A DNA stretch of 56,940 bases from Candidatus Omnitrophota bacterium (GTDB lineage Bacteria; Omnitrophota; Gorgyraeia; Duberdicusellales; 4484-171). The translations under genes were made by a program, and so were the position numbers. The notes beneath the pieces were generated by a model. The model searched no databases and was not told where the DNA came from. It saw only the letters and a program-made list of their open reading frames with translations. This document shows, piece after piece, positions 16,518 through 24,567 of this stretch; the stretch's first letter is position 1, and every line of letters starts with the position of its first letter. Location: contig JAQUWY010000001.1 in NCBI GenBank assembly GCA_028692655.1, positions 88,116 through 145,055 of the forward strand. The letters are read 5' to 3'.

Positions 16518-17456
16518 ATGAGCCAAGCGCAATACACCCGGGATGCATACGGAAATGCCTTAGTTGAACTGGGAGGCCGTGATGCTTCGATAGTGGTTTT
16601 AGATGCCGATCTTTCCGGTTCTACCCGGACTTCTTTTTTTAGAGATAAGTTTCCCGGTAGATTTGTTAATTTTGGAGTAGCTGAGCAAAATATGATGGCT
16701 TCAGCCGCTGGATTAGCCAGCTGCGGTAAGATAGTGTTTGCTTCGACTTTTGCCATGTTTGCTACTGCAAGAGCTTTGGACCAAGTCAGAAATTCTATTT
16801 GTTATAATAATCTTAATGTCAAGATAGTTGCCACTCATGGGGGTATAACCGTAGGTGAAGATGGGGCTTCTCATCAGGCTTTGGAAGATGTAAATTTTTT
16901 CCGGGCAATACCCAATATGAAAATAATTGTTCCCTGTGATGGACCGGAAACCCGCTCAGCAGTCATTGCGGCTTATGAGACTCCTGGGCCATTTTATATT
17001 CGTTTAGGCCGTGCAAAAGCAGAAACTATAAAAAATAAATCAGAATTCATTTTAGGCAAAGGATACATTCTTGGAAAAGGCAAGGATGTTGCCATTATTG
17101 CTTGCGGTATTACGGTTGGAGAAGCTATAGGAGCCAGGGTTCTTTTAGAAAAAGAAGGGATTTCGGCAACGGTAGCTAATTTCCATACTATAAAACCTAT
17201 AGATCAAGATTTGGTTGTCGATATAGCCAGAAATCATAAAAAAATTGTTGTTTGCGAAGAACATCAAATAACCGGCGGTCTTTTTTCGGCTGTTTCGGAG
17301 GTTCTGGTCAGGAAGTATCCTGTTCGCGTTGAACCGGTAGGCATCGAAGATAGATTTGGCCAGTCAGGCAAACCTCAGGAGTTATTGGATTTCTATGGTC
17401 TCACCTCTCGTAGTATCGCTGAAAAAGCGAAAAAGCTTGTGCGGCAGCAAAGTTAG
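16518..17456 (+). CDS. Transketolase, C-terminal subunit
   Basis: This 312-residue partner of the preceding gene carries the pyrimidine-binding and C-terminal domains of transketolase. It has the key Glu in NFGVAEQNMMASAAGLA, the HGGITVGEDGASHQALED segment, and the transketolase C domain (about 185-310) with HQITGGL. It lies 28 bases after the N-half, and AAGGTAAC provides a weak ribosome site. Both halves are intact, so the enzyme should work as a heterotetramer. The end overlaps ispE by 20 bases. The pathway link is supply of glyceraldehyde-3-phosphate and pentoses; the next gene starts the isoprenoid branch. Confidence 0.92.
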   Translation: MSQAQYTRDAYGNALVELGGRDASIVVLDADLSGSTRTSFFRDKFPGRFVNFGVAEQNMMASAAGLASCGKIVFASTFAMFATARALDQVRNSICYNNLNVKIVATHGGITVGEDGASHQALEDVNFFRAIPNMKIIVPCDGPETRSAVIAAYETPGPFYIRLGRAKAETIKNKSEFILGKGYILGKGKDVAIIACGITVGEAIGARVLLEKEGISATVANFHTIKPIDQDLVVDIARNHKKIVVCEEHQITGGLFSAVSEVLVRKYPVRVEPVGIEDRFGQSGKPQELLDFYGLTSRSIAEKAKKLVRQQS

Positions 17457-18327
17457 CATATTAAGTCCTGCCAAGATAAATCTTTACCTTAATATAACGG
17501 GCAAAATGCGGCAACGTTTCTCGGGTGCTATTAGAGAGTTTCACACGATAGAAAGCGTTGTGGAGCGGATATCTCTTTCAGATATGATAGGTATTGAAGT
17601 AACTTCCGAAGAGGGAGTAAGTATTTCTTCCAATGATAGCAGTTTGGAAACTAATGAGAACCTGGCTTATAAGGCTGTGAGCCTGCTTAAAGAAACCTAC
17701 AAGATTCCTTTTGGTTTTCGTATTCACCTGAAAAAAAATATACCGGTTGGTTCAGGCCTGGGCGGAGGTTCTTCGAATGCAGCCAGCACCCTTCTGGCAG
17801 TCAGAGACCTTCTGGGTTTGGGTATAAGCCACAGTAAGCTGTATAGCTTAGGAGCTGCTTTAGGCAGTGATGTAAACTTTTTTTTGTCTGAAAGTAATTT
17901 TGCAGTTTTAGGTTCCAGAGGTGAGAAAGTCACGCCTTTTCATACAGGCAGGATATTTAAGCATTTTATTATCTGGCCGGGTATTAACATTTCAACAAAA
18001 GAGGTTTATAGAAAAACAAGGGCAAAATTGACAAATTTTTTTAATAATGTTAAGATATTGCAGTATGCTCTTAAGCGGGCAGACCTCGGGCTAGTAGAAA
18101 AAAATGTTTTCAATGTATTAGAGAAAGGTGCGTTTTCAGTTTGCAAAAAGCTTAAGAGTGCCAGGGATTTGATTTTTAGCCGGGGTATCGAAGCCAGAAT
18201 GACTGGAAGCGGAAGTGCATTTTATACCGTTTCCTGCAATTTTAAACTTTCTGAGATCAAAAAGCATTTACCTGATAGTTGGAAAATTTATCAGGTTAAA
18301 ACTTTTAACTCAAATCATAAACTGTAA
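17437..18327 (+). CDS. ispE: 4-diphosphocytidyl-2-C-methyl-D-erythritol kinase
   Basis: IspE phosphorylates CDP-methylerythritol in the non-mevalonate isoprenoid pathway. It is a GHMP kinase of 296 residues with SPAKINLYLNITGK, the ATP loop PVGSGLGGGSSNAAS and the C-terminal MTGSGSAFY. The start is most likely TTG 17437, which gives MCGSKVSILSPAKINLYL and a 20-base overlap with the transketolase gene; no better start exists close to the SPAKINL motif. Length fits the family (280-300). The other MEP genes are not in this window. Confidence 0.93.
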   Translation: MCGSKVSILSPAKINLYLNITGKMRQRFSGAIREFHTIESVVERISLSDMIGIEVTSEEGVSISSNDSSLETNENLAYKAVSLLKETYKIPFGFRIHLKKNIPVGSGLGGGSSNAASTLLAVRDLLGLGISHSKLYSLGAALGSDVNFFLSESNFAVLGSRGEKVTPFHTGRIFKHFIIWPGINISTKEVYRKTRAKLTNFFNNVKILQYALKRADLGLVEKNVFNVLEKGAFSVCKKLKSARDLIFSRGIEARMTGSGSAFYTVSCNFKLSEIKKHLPDSWKIYQVKTFNSNHKL

Positions 18328-18461
18328 GTTGATAATTGTAAGGATGGCCTTAGGCTGTCAGTATGATTCATAACAACAGGGTGCAAAGAAGGAATCGCTA
18401 GAGTGATTTGCTTTTGGCTTAAGCGGTGAAATAAAGTTTTACTGCTGTAAACAATTAGTAA

Positions 18462-18499
18462 GTATTTAGCTGGCTTAAGAGTTCATAACAGCTAAATAC
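18462..18499. repeat. 11-bp perfect inverted repeat upstream of spoVG-like gene
   Basis: GTATTTAGCTG (18462-18472) and CAGCTAAATAC (18489-18499) pair perfectly around a 16-base spacer. It lies 48 bases before the start of the SpoVG-type gene and is not followed by a T-run. It could be an operator or a 5-prime UTR hairpin; no regulator is known. Confidence 0.5.
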
Positions 18500-18546
18500 G
18501 GCGATTGTTTCTTTGCGGAATTTGGGTTAAAAGGAGGTAGGGGGGT

Positions 18547-18972
18547 ATGGAAATAACTGAAGTAAGGGTTTCTCTTCGAGAGAGTGAAGGAAAAAGGCTC
18601 AAGGCTTATGCAACCGTAACGTTTGATAATTCGTTTGTGGTTAGGAATATCAAGGTTATAGAGGGCAATAACGGCCTGTTTGTTGCTATGCCGGCTAGAA
18701 AATTGAAGCAGTTTTGTCCTCGCTGCGGTAAAAAGATAGATGTTGGAAGTCAATACTGTAACTATTGTGGTGTTCAGTTGCCAATATCTAACAAAGGAAC
18801 AGAAGAGAATCGTCAGGCTACACATCAGGATTTAGCGCATCCCATAAATCAGGAGTTCCGTGATTATCTGCAAAGCCGGGTTTTGGATGCCTATCATACA
18901 GAGAAAGCGGCTCCCAAAAGGGAATCATTAGCTGAAGAAAAAGCCGCTTCTGAGGGTAAAGCTACTCTCTAA
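18547..18972 (+). CDS. SpoVG-family nucleic-acid-binding protein with inserted zinc ribbon
   Basis: Residues 1-52 match SpoVG closely (MEITEVRVSL, LKAYATVTFDNSFVV, IEGNNGLFVAMPARK), and the closing SpoVG motif DLAHPINQEFRDYLQS is found at about 95-110. In ordinary SpoVG these parts are joined by a short loop. Here about 40 residues intervene and hold a zinc ribbon with Cys57, Cys60, Cys71 and Cys74 (CPRC, CNYC). SpoVG proteins bind DNA or RNA and regulate cell division or virulence genes in other phyla. AAGGAGG about 8 bases before ATG 18547 fixes the start. The tail after 115 is charged and probably disordered. The gene stands alone between ispE and tRNA-Gln. Confidence 0.88.
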   Translation: MEITEVRVSLRESEGKRLKAYATVTFDNSFVVRNIKVIEGNNGLFVAMPARKLKQFCPRCGKKIDVGSQYCNYCGVQLPISNKGTEENRQATHQDLAHPINQEFRDYLQSRVLDAYHTEKAAPKRESLAEEKAASEGKATL

Positions 18973-19077
18973 GTTTTAAGGCAGTAGAAGGATTTAGGGC
19001 TTATCGAATTTTATAGCTGGAATTTTGCCAGTATGGCAGGCCTGATTTTTTTATAATTTTTTAGAGTAATATTTTTT

Positions 19078-19149
19078 TGCCCGGTGGTGTAATCGGTAAC
19101 ACACGAGAATTTGGATCTTGGTTTTGAGGTTCGAGTCCTCACCGGGCAG
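19078..19149 (+). tRNA. tRNA-Gln (anticodon TTG)
   Basis: A full cloverleaf can be drawn: acceptor TGCCCGG with CCGGGCA, D-stem GTGT/ACAC, anticodon stem CGAGA/TCTTG around the loop ATTTGGA, T-arm TGAGG-TTCGAGT-CCTCA and discriminator G. Anticodon TTG reads CAA/CAG. The weak first pair T1-A72 is usual for bacterial glutamine tRNA. CCA is not encoded. Confidence 0.93.
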
Positions 19150-19150
19150 T

Positions 19151-19171
19151 TTTTTCGCCTTAGGCGAAAAA
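19151..19171 (+). terminator. Hairpin after tRNA-Gln
   Basis: TTTTTCGCC and GGCGAAAAA form a 9-bp stem around TTA directly after the tRNA. The U-rich side precedes the stem, so on the + strand it is not a textbook terminator, but it may help end or process the tRNA transcript. Confidence 0.4.
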
Positions 19172-19172
19172 C

Positions 19173-19262
19173 AGAGCAATTGAGCAATAGAAAATAGAAC
19201 AATAGAGGTTGTGTTCAATTGCGGTCTAATGTTCAACTGTTCTATTGTTCAAAAGATGATGT
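19173..19262. repeat. Word-like direct/inverted repeats before the four-helix-bundle gene
   Basis: Variants of GAACAATAGAAC and CAATTGA recur on both strands, for example TAGAACAATAGAGG near 19195 and its inverse CTGTTCTATTGTTC near 19240. Related but decayed words (AATCGAGAATCG, CGATTATC) follow the gene at about 19650-19720. Such low-complexity flanks suggest insertion of the gene between them. Confidence 0.5.
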
Positions 19263-19608
19263 ATGGCTTTCATGTTTGAAAACCTTGAAGTTTATCAGAA
19301 AGCGGTTATGTTTTCTGAAAATATAGGAAACCTTACAGAAGGTTTCTCAAGGGGTAATTATTATCTTACTGATCAATTGAATCGAGCAGCATTGTCAATA
19401 TCAACAAATATAGCCGAGGGTAATGGCAGATACCATAAGGCGGGTAGAACTAACTTTTTCAGAATAGCAAGAGGGTCGGCATTCGAATGCGTCCCGATTC
19501 TGGAAATATCTAAGCGAAAGAAATTAATTACTGAAGAAGTAAGCGATAGTTTGAAAAAAAGAAATCGAAAACATTTCTAAAATGTTATCTGGATTGATGA
19601 GCAAATAG
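19263..19608 (+). pseudogene. Four-helix-bundle protein (23S rRNA intervening-sequence type), frameshifted
   Basis: The frame begins MFENLEVYQKA and contains LNRAALSISTNIAEGNGR, both hallmarks of the small four-helix-bundle proteins first found in 23S rRNA intervening sequences. In the written frame it stops at 19580 after SDSLKKRNRKHF. Removing one A from the run of seven at 19554-19560 restores the family ending (LKKEIENISKMLSGLMSK, stop at 19606-19608), giving about 114 residues. The change is either a real frameshift or a homopolymer sequencing error. ATG 19263 or 19272 may be the start; ribosome site weak. The biological role of the family is unknown. Confidence 0.8.
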
Positions 19609-19784
19609 TATTAACGCTCATTGTATTGAACAAAATTTAATTAGTCAGAACAATCGAGAATCGAAATTCGATTATAAGAGATTGTCGATTGTGGTCCATT
19701 TTCGATTATCAACTCTAAGTATTTATAGAAAAATTAGGCATATTTTAAAAGATTATTTTGTAAAGGACTAATTATTAGCCAATC

Positions 19785-21074
19785 ATGGAAAAATTTACAG
19801 CAATAATTTTGGCGGCGGGTAAAGGCACAAGGATGAAATCAACCTTACCCAAAGTTCTGCATCTCTTACTGGGACGGCCTCTTATTTATTATGTTTTGAG
19901 GGAGCTGTTTAAAGCAAAACAGAATATAAAACAGATAATTGTAGTAGTGGGCTATGAACGGGAAAGGGTTGAAGCGGAAGTAAAAAGGCTGTTTATAAAA
20001 AAATATTCCGGGATCCGGATAGATTTTGTAAATCAGAAAAAGCGGTTAGGAACGGCTGACGCGGTTTCTGCGGCCATTAAAAAGGTTGCTTATGAAAATA
20101 TTCTTGTTGCTTGCGGCGATAGCCCCTTGCTAACGGCTGCTACTTTTAAAAAATTTATTTCTTTTTATCTTAAAAAGAATAAATCCTGTTCTCTGCTGTC
20201 AGCTTTCTTAGAGAAAAGTAATTCTCTGGGAAGGATAATAAGAGATAAAGACGGATGTCCTCAAAGGGTTAAAGAAAAAGTTGGCCCCCGATGCTGCGGC
20301 CAGGATTCAGGAAAATATGAAGAAGCTAATAGCGGAGTCTATTGTTTTAAACGCGAATCCTTAGCGGTTAATCTGAAGTTAATAAAGAAAAATCCCGTCA
20401 AAAAAGAATACTTTCTGACTGATATCATAGAGGTTTTTTACAGGAATAACAAGCAGGTTAATTCTTATACCATGGATTCCGGCGACGAGATTTCAGGAGT
20501 CAACTCCCAGAAGGATCTCTGGAAAGCCGAAGATATTATGCGCCAACGGATTATGGAGGAGGTATCGGCCAGGGGTGTAGCTATCATTGACCCTAAAACC
20601 ACCTATATTGAAGAAGGGGTCAAAATAGGGAAAAATAGTGTAATTTACCCCTTTACCTTTATTGAGAAAGGTGTTATAATCGGCAACAATTGTTCAGTGG
20701 GGCCTTTTGTCCGCTTAAGAGGCAAAGCTTTTCTGGCAGACAATACCCAAGTCGGAAACTTTCTGGAAATAAACCGTACCAGGGTTGGAAAAAGCGTAAA
20801 AATAAAGCATTTTGGATATTTGGGAGATGCTTCTATTGCCGACAATGTCAATATTGGCGCGGGTACAGTAATTGCTAATTTTGACGGAAAAAATAAACAT
20901 AAAACTATTATAGGCAAAGGCTCGTTTATCGGATCTGACACTGTTCTGGTGGCTCCGGTAAAATTAGGCAAAAACTCGGCTACCGGTGCTGGAAGCGTTG
21001 TTACAAAAAATGTTACCTCCGGCACAACAGTCGTTGGCGTTCCTGCGAGAGTTTTAAAGAAAAAAAGAAGGTAG
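19785..21074 (+). CDS. glmU: Bifunctional UDP-GlcNAc pyrophosphorylase / GlcN-1-P acetyltransferase
   Basis: GlmU makes UDP-N-acetylglucosamine, the precursor for peptidoglycan and lipid A. The N-terminal half (1 to about 225) has the uridylyltransferase loop LAAGKGTRMKSTLPKVLH. A left-handed beta-helix follows (about 250-425), with hexapeptides such as IGKNSVIYPFTFIEKG and the acetyltransferase signature around NRTRVGKSVKIKHFGYLGDA and NIGAGTVIANFDGKNKH. At 429 residues it is slightly shorter than E. coli GlmU but complete. It leads a run with prs, rplY and pth, the same order often seen in bacteria (glmU-prs-ctc-pth). Only a weak ribosome site (AAAGGAC) is seen, about 20 bases upstream. Confidence 0.95.
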   Translation: MEKFTAIILAAGKGTRMKSTLPKVLHLLLGRPLIYYVLRELFKAKQNIKQIIVVVGYERERVEAEVKRLFIKKYSGIRIDFVNQKKRLGTADAVSAAIKKVAYENILVACGDSPLLTAATFKKFISFYLKKNKSCSLLSAFLEKSNSLGRIIRDKDGCPQRVKEKVGPRCCGQDSGKYEEANSGVYCFKRESLAVNLKLIKKNPVKKEYFLTDIIEVFYRNNKQVNSYTMDSGDEISGVNSQKDLWKAEDIMRQRIMEEVSARGVAIIDPKTTYIEEGVKIGKNSVIYPFTFIEKGVIIGNNCSVGPFVRLRGKAFLADNTQVGNFLEINRTRVGKSVKIKHFGYLGDASIADNVNIGAGTVIANFDGKNKHKTIIGKGSFIGSDTVLVAPVKLGKNSATGAGSVVTKNVTSGTTVVGVPARVLKKKRR

Positions 21075-21077
21075 GAA

Positions 21078-22025
21078 ATGAAAAAAATAGTTGTTTTTAG
21101 CGGCCAGGCCAATCCAGCTTTAGCTGGAAACATATGTAAGAGCCTTAAAGTTGCTCCCGGTAACATAAACTCCATGCGTTTCAGCGATGGTGAAGTGAGA
21201 GTCGAAGTCGGAGAAAACGTAAGAGGCAAAGATGTCTTTGTTATACAACCAACCTGCCCTCCGGTTAACGAGAATCTTATGGAGTTGTTGGTTATGCTTG
21301 ATGCTTTAAGAAGAGCTTCTGCCAGCAGAATAACGGCTGTTATGCCTTACTTTGGTTATGCACGCCAGGATAGGAAAGATCAGCCTAGAGTTCCAATCAC
21401 TGCCAAGCTGGTGGCTAATATTTTGACTAGTGCCGGAGCCGACAGGATTTTAACTCTTGATTTGCATGCCGGCCAGATTCAGGGGTTTTTTGATATACCG
21501 CTTGATCATCTGTATGCGATAAATGCTTTTGTAGCGTATTTCAAAAGAATAAAGATGAACGACTTGGTGGTTGTGTCCCCTGACGTTGGCGGGATAAAGA
21601 TGGCACGGTCTTACGCGAAAAGGTTCCATGCGGGTTTAGCTATAGTCGATAAAAGGCGGAACTCCCCGGAGTCCATTGATGTTATGCATATTTTAGGGGA
21701 AGTAAAGGGCAAAAATGTAATCATGGTCGATGACATAATAGCTACAGGTTCTTCTATAGTCGAAGCAGCAAAGGCCTTAAAACGCGCCGGAGCAAAAAAG
21801 ATTTTTGCCGCTATAACCCATGGGATATTATCGGGAAATGCGGTAAGCAAGGTAAATAAGTCTGAGATAGACTCTTTGGTTATTACTGATTCTATCCCTT
21901 TAGTTAAAGATAAAAGAAGCAAAAAAATAAAAGTAATTTCTGTGGGCAGCCTGTTTGCAGAAGCTATAAAAAGAATACATTTTGAAAAATCAATAAGCGT
22001 GTTGTTTGACGGAATAGGGAGATGA
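21078..22025 (+). CDS. prs: Ribose-phosphate pyrophosphokinase
   Basis: Prs makes PRPP from ribose-5-phosphate and ATP for nucleotide and histidine synthesis, so it feeds HisG encoded upstream. The 315-residue protein shows FSGQANPALAG, the ATP-binding loop YFGYARQDRKDQPRVPIT, DLHAGQIQGFFD and the PRPP loop VDDIIATGSS. It starts 3 bases after glmU with AAGGTAGGA as ribosome site, and rplY follows closely. Length and motifs are normal for class I enzymes. Confidence 0.97.
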   Translation: MKKIVVFSGQANPALAGNICKSLKVAPGNINSMRFSDGEVRVEVGENVRGKDVFVIQPTCPPVNENLMELLVMLDALRRASASRITAVMPYFGYARQDRKDQPRVPITAKLVANILTSAGADRILTLDLHAGQIQGFFDIPLDHLYAINAFVAYFKRIKMNDLVVVSPDVGGIKMARSYAKRFHAGLAIVDKRRNSPESIDVMHILGEVKGKNVIMVDDIIATGSSIVEAAKALKRAGAKKIFAAITHGILSGNAVSKVNKSEIDSLVITDSIPLVKDKRSKKIKVISVGSLFAEAIKRIHFEKSISVLFDGIGR

Positions 22026-22029
22026 TGCT

Positions 22030-22740
22030 ATGGATAGAATAAAAATAAAAACAGAAAAAAGAGAAAAAATAGGTAAGGAAGCAGTTAAAAAGATGCGCAA
22101 AGAGGGGCATATTCCGGCTGTTGTTTATGGCCAAGGATTTAATCTATCTTTAAGCATCCCTTTGACAGGGCTTAAGGGCTTGCGTTCTATAAATTTTTCA
22201 GAAAGTACCATAATCGATATGGAAATTTCTGGCAGTCAGGAGCAGGAACTTATACCAGTCATGATTAAGGACGTCCAGTTTAATCCGCTTACTGAGGAAG
22301 TTTCACACATTGATTTTCTGAAAGTGTCTCTAAAAGAAAAAATAAAGGTAAATATTCCTATAATTTTAAAGGGTGAAACTAAAGCTGCTAAAGATGAAGG
22401 AGCTATGCTTGAACAGGTTTTAAGAGAACTTGAAGTTGAGGGCCTTCCTTTAGATATACCTGAAAAAGTCGAGGTAGACATTTCGGAATTGGTCTTGGGG
22501 CATTCTTTGCATGTAAAGGATATAAAAATTGCAGATAACATAAAAGTTATTACCGAGCCGCAAGAGACAGTGGCCACTTTGGTAGTGAAGAAAGAAGAAG
22601 AAGTAGTAGTTGAAGAAGCCCTTGTTGGTGAAGTACCTGTCGAGCCGGAAGTAATTAAAGAGAAGAAAGAAGATTCTGCCGCCGGCGACAAAAAAGAAGA
22701 GAAAAAGCCGGACAAAAAAGCTGACAAAAAAGCGGAATGA
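22030..22740 (+). CDS. rplY: 50S ribosomal protein L25 (CTC/TL5 form)
   Basis: This 236-residue L25 of the long CTC form binds 5S rRNA. The N-terminal L25 domain (1 to about 93) contains RKEGHIPAVVYGQG and VSHIDFLKV; the CTC beta domain (about 95-190) contains LREVEVEGLPLDIPEKVEVDISEL-type sequence. The last 50 residues are Lys/Glu-rich and probably disordered. GGGAG lies about 8 bases before the ATG. It sits in the conserved order prs-rplY-pth. The Lys/Glu tail is longer than usual. Confidence 0.95.
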   Translation: MDRIKIKTEKREKIGKEAVKKMRKEGHIPAVVYGQGFNLSLSIPLTGLKGLRSINFSESTIIDMEISGSQEQELIPVMIKDVQFNPLTEEVSHIDFLKVSLKEKIKVNIPIILKGETKAAKDEGAMLEQVLRELEVEGLPLDIPEKVEVDISELVLGHSLHVKDIKIADNIKVITEPQETVATLVVKKEEEVVVEEALVGEVPVEPEVIKEKKEDSAAGDKKEEKKPDKKADKKAE

Positions 22741-22804
22741 AATATCTCTGGCACAGAACCGGAATCATTTACTCATTGTGCGATAGCCTTGTTAAGAAAA
22801 GTGA

Positions 22805-23371
22805 ATGAAAGTTATTTTTGGCCTGGGGAATCCCGGCCAGGCATATAAAAAAAATAGGCACAACGTGGGCTATATGGTTGCCGAAAGCTTGGCAGGGGAA
22901 GCTAAGTTTAGAAAAAGCCTAAGGCTATCTGCCTTTTATACTCGTATAACAATTAGCGGGCAAGACGTTCTTTTAATAAAACCTCGTACCTATATGAATG
23001 ATTCCGGAAGGTGTGTCAGGAAAGTAGTCAGTTATTACAAGGTAAAGATTAACGACATACTGGTAGTTTATGACGAAATAGACCTGATGCTGGGCGAGAT
23101 AAGGCTGCGCGCAAAGGGCTCTTCCGGAGGCCATCGCGGTATGGGTTCTATAGTTTCCAGTTTGGGTGATGAGGGCGTAAACCGGCTGCGACTGGGAATT
23201 TCCGGAAACCGTGGAAGCAAAGAGTTATCCGATTACGTTCTTGATGATTTCAGTTCCAGAGAAGAACCCCTCTTAGAGGAAACTTTAGCCTTGGCTAAGC
23301 TTGCTTGTTTTGCCTGGGTGGGAGAGGGTATAGATTTTGCGATGCAGCAATATAATGGGAAAGCTGTATAG
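22805..23371 (+). CDS. pth: Peptidyl-tRNA hydrolase
   Basis: Pth frees tRNA from stalled peptidyl-tRNA. The 188-residue protein has GLGNPGQAYKKNRHNVGY with the catalytic His, KPRTYMNDSG, VYDEIDLMLGEIRLR with the Asp, and GSSGGHRGMGSI. Length is typical. It follows rplY by 64 bases and has no strong ribosome site. Downstream is the ribosomal rpsF operon. Confidence 0.96.
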   Translation: MKVIFGLGNPGQAYKKNRHNVGYMVAESLAGEAKFRKSLRLSAFYTRITISGQDVLLIKPRTYMNDSGRCVRKVVSYYKVKINDILVVYDEIDLMLGEIRLRAKGSSGGHRGMGSIVSSLGDEGVNRLRLGISGNRGSKELSDYVLDDFSSREEPLLEETLALAKLACFAWVGEGIDFAMQQYNGKAV

Positions 23372-23419
23372 GCACAAGATAAATAAATCCAAATATAATT
23401 TATGTTAAAGGAGGCAGAA

Positions 23420-23764
23420 GTGGAGAGACAGTATGAAAGTATGATGATTTTGGAGCCTGATTTGACCGAGCAGGAACAGGAAGAAATTTTTAATAAAATA
23501 ACCCAGAAAATAACAGCTGCCGAGGGAGAAGTTTTAAGTTCTAAAATCTGGGCGAAAGAGAAGAACTTTTATTTTTTCCTTAAGAGCCGGGGAGCTGAGA
23601 AGAAAAAATATTACAAAGGCTGCTACTGGTTGATTGTTTTCAATATTGATAAAGACAAACTCGGTGAACTTAAAGAAGTTATTCGTTTGGAAGAGCGTAT
23701 ATTACGCAATATTATCATAAACAGGGAAGAAACGGCAAAGGCTGCGCTATTGAAAGAGAAGTAA
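23420..23764 (+). CDS. rpsF: 30S ribosomal protein S6
   Basis: S6 binds the central domain of 16S rRNA together with S18. The start is GTG 23420, giving MERQYESMMILEPDLTEQE of 114 residues. The perfect AAAGGAGG at 23406-23413 rules out the in-frame ATG 23402, which lies upstream of it. Conserved features include YESMMIL and ERILRNIIINRE. It is the first gene of the usual rpsF-ssb-rpsR-rplI cluster, here continuing into dnaB. Confidence 0.95.
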   Translation: MERQYESMMILEPDLTEQEQEEIFNKITQKITAAEGEVLSSKIWAKEKNFYFFLKSRGAEKKKYYKGCYWLIVFNIDKDKLGELKEVIRLEERILRNIIINREETAKAALLKEK

Positions 23765-23831
23765 TTAGTGTTTATGCCGGGTATTCTTTAATAGAGAAGG
23801 TAGCAATTTGAATTCTTAAAGGAGGTTAGGC

Positions 23832-24257
23832 GTGGTTAATCTTAATAAGGTGTTTTTGGTGGGTAATTTGACCAGAGATCCTGAACTGCGATATACGCCT
23901 CAGGGTACGGCTGTGACTACTCTTAGAATGGCTGCTAACCGGTCTTTTAAGGATAAAAGCGGCCAGTCTCAAAAAGATACCTGTTTTGTTAATGTTGTTG
24001 TGTGGGCACAAATGGCCGAGGTTTGTAATCAGTATTTGCAAAAAGGAAAACCGGTTTTTGTTGAAGGTAGGCTTCAATCGCGTTCTTGGCAGGGCAGTGA
24101 TGGTAAAAACAGGAATGTTCTTGAAGTTATAGCTACCAGGGTACAGTTTATGCCCCAAGGTGTACGACAGGAGGCTCAGAACGTTGATTTGGGCCCAGGT
24201 CCGCAAGATAATATACAAGAGGTTGATGAACACGGTGAAGTAGGAGAGGCGATTTAA
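23832..24257 (+). CDS. ssb: Single-stranded DNA-binding protein
   Basis: SSB coats single-stranded DNA during replication and repair. The 141-residue protein has a full OB fold ([57 protein letters not shown]-type sequence). GTG 23832 is the start, after AAAGGAGG. The tail is short and ends HGEVGEAI; the acidic DDDIPF-like tip that recruits partner proteins in most bacteria is missing. It lies between rpsF and rpsR as in most genomes, with rpsR following after one base. Confidence 0.95.
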   Translation: MVNLNKVFLVGNLTRDPELRYTPQGTAVTTLRMAANRSFKDKSGQSQKDTCFVNVVVWAQMAEVCNQYLQKGKPVFVEGRLQSRSWQGSDGKNRNVLEVIATRVQFMPQGVRQEAQNVDLGPGPQDNIQEVDEHGEVGEAI

Positions 24258-24258
24258 T

Positions 24259-24513
24259 ATGATTAAAAAAAATACAAAAGAACCAAAGAAATTCGCAAAA
24301 CGTGGAATTAAGTTCAAGAAGGACTGTGCTTTTTGTAAAAATGATTTGGAAATAGATTACAAAAACGTTGAACTGCTTAGCCGGTATGTATCCGGAAGAG
24401 GAAAGATAGTTTCGCGCCGAATCAGCGGAAATTGCGCCAAACATCAAAGAAAAGTAGCCTGCGAAATAAAACGGGCTAGATTTATGAATTTAATTCCTTA
24501 CGTTGGAAAATAA
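24259..24513 (+). CDS. rpsR: 30S ribosomal protein S18
   Basis: S18 (84 residues) pairs with S6 on the small subunit. It has the signature [24 protein letters not shown] and keeps a zinc-type set of ligands (CAFC near 26-29, then NCAKH), the C+ form. One base separates it from the ssb stop, showing translational coupling. The RNA-binding C-terminus [11 protein letters not shown] is intact. Confidence 0.97.
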   Translation: MIKKNTKEPKKFAKRGIKFKKDCAFCKNDLEIDYKNVELLSRYVSGRGKIVSRRISGNCAKHQRKVACEIKRARFMNLIPYVGK

Positions 24514-24567
24514 CCGGAAGCAATACGCGCTTATCGATAGATCCGCTAAAAGGAGGTCTTGTTAAAA

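Noticed and set aside
19025-19057. TTGCCA and TATAAT before tRNA-Gln as a promoter
   Set aside because: The spacing is 21 bases; only the -10 box is convincing, so no promoter was called.
20645-21229. Minus-strand open frame of 194 codons across the glmU/prs junction
   Set aside because: It crosses two well-supported genes on the other strand and shows no family motif.
22236-22754. Minus-strand open frame of 172 codons in rplY
   Set aside because: It is Ser/Thr/Phe-rich and mirrors the Lys/Glu-rich L25 tail; a shadow frame.
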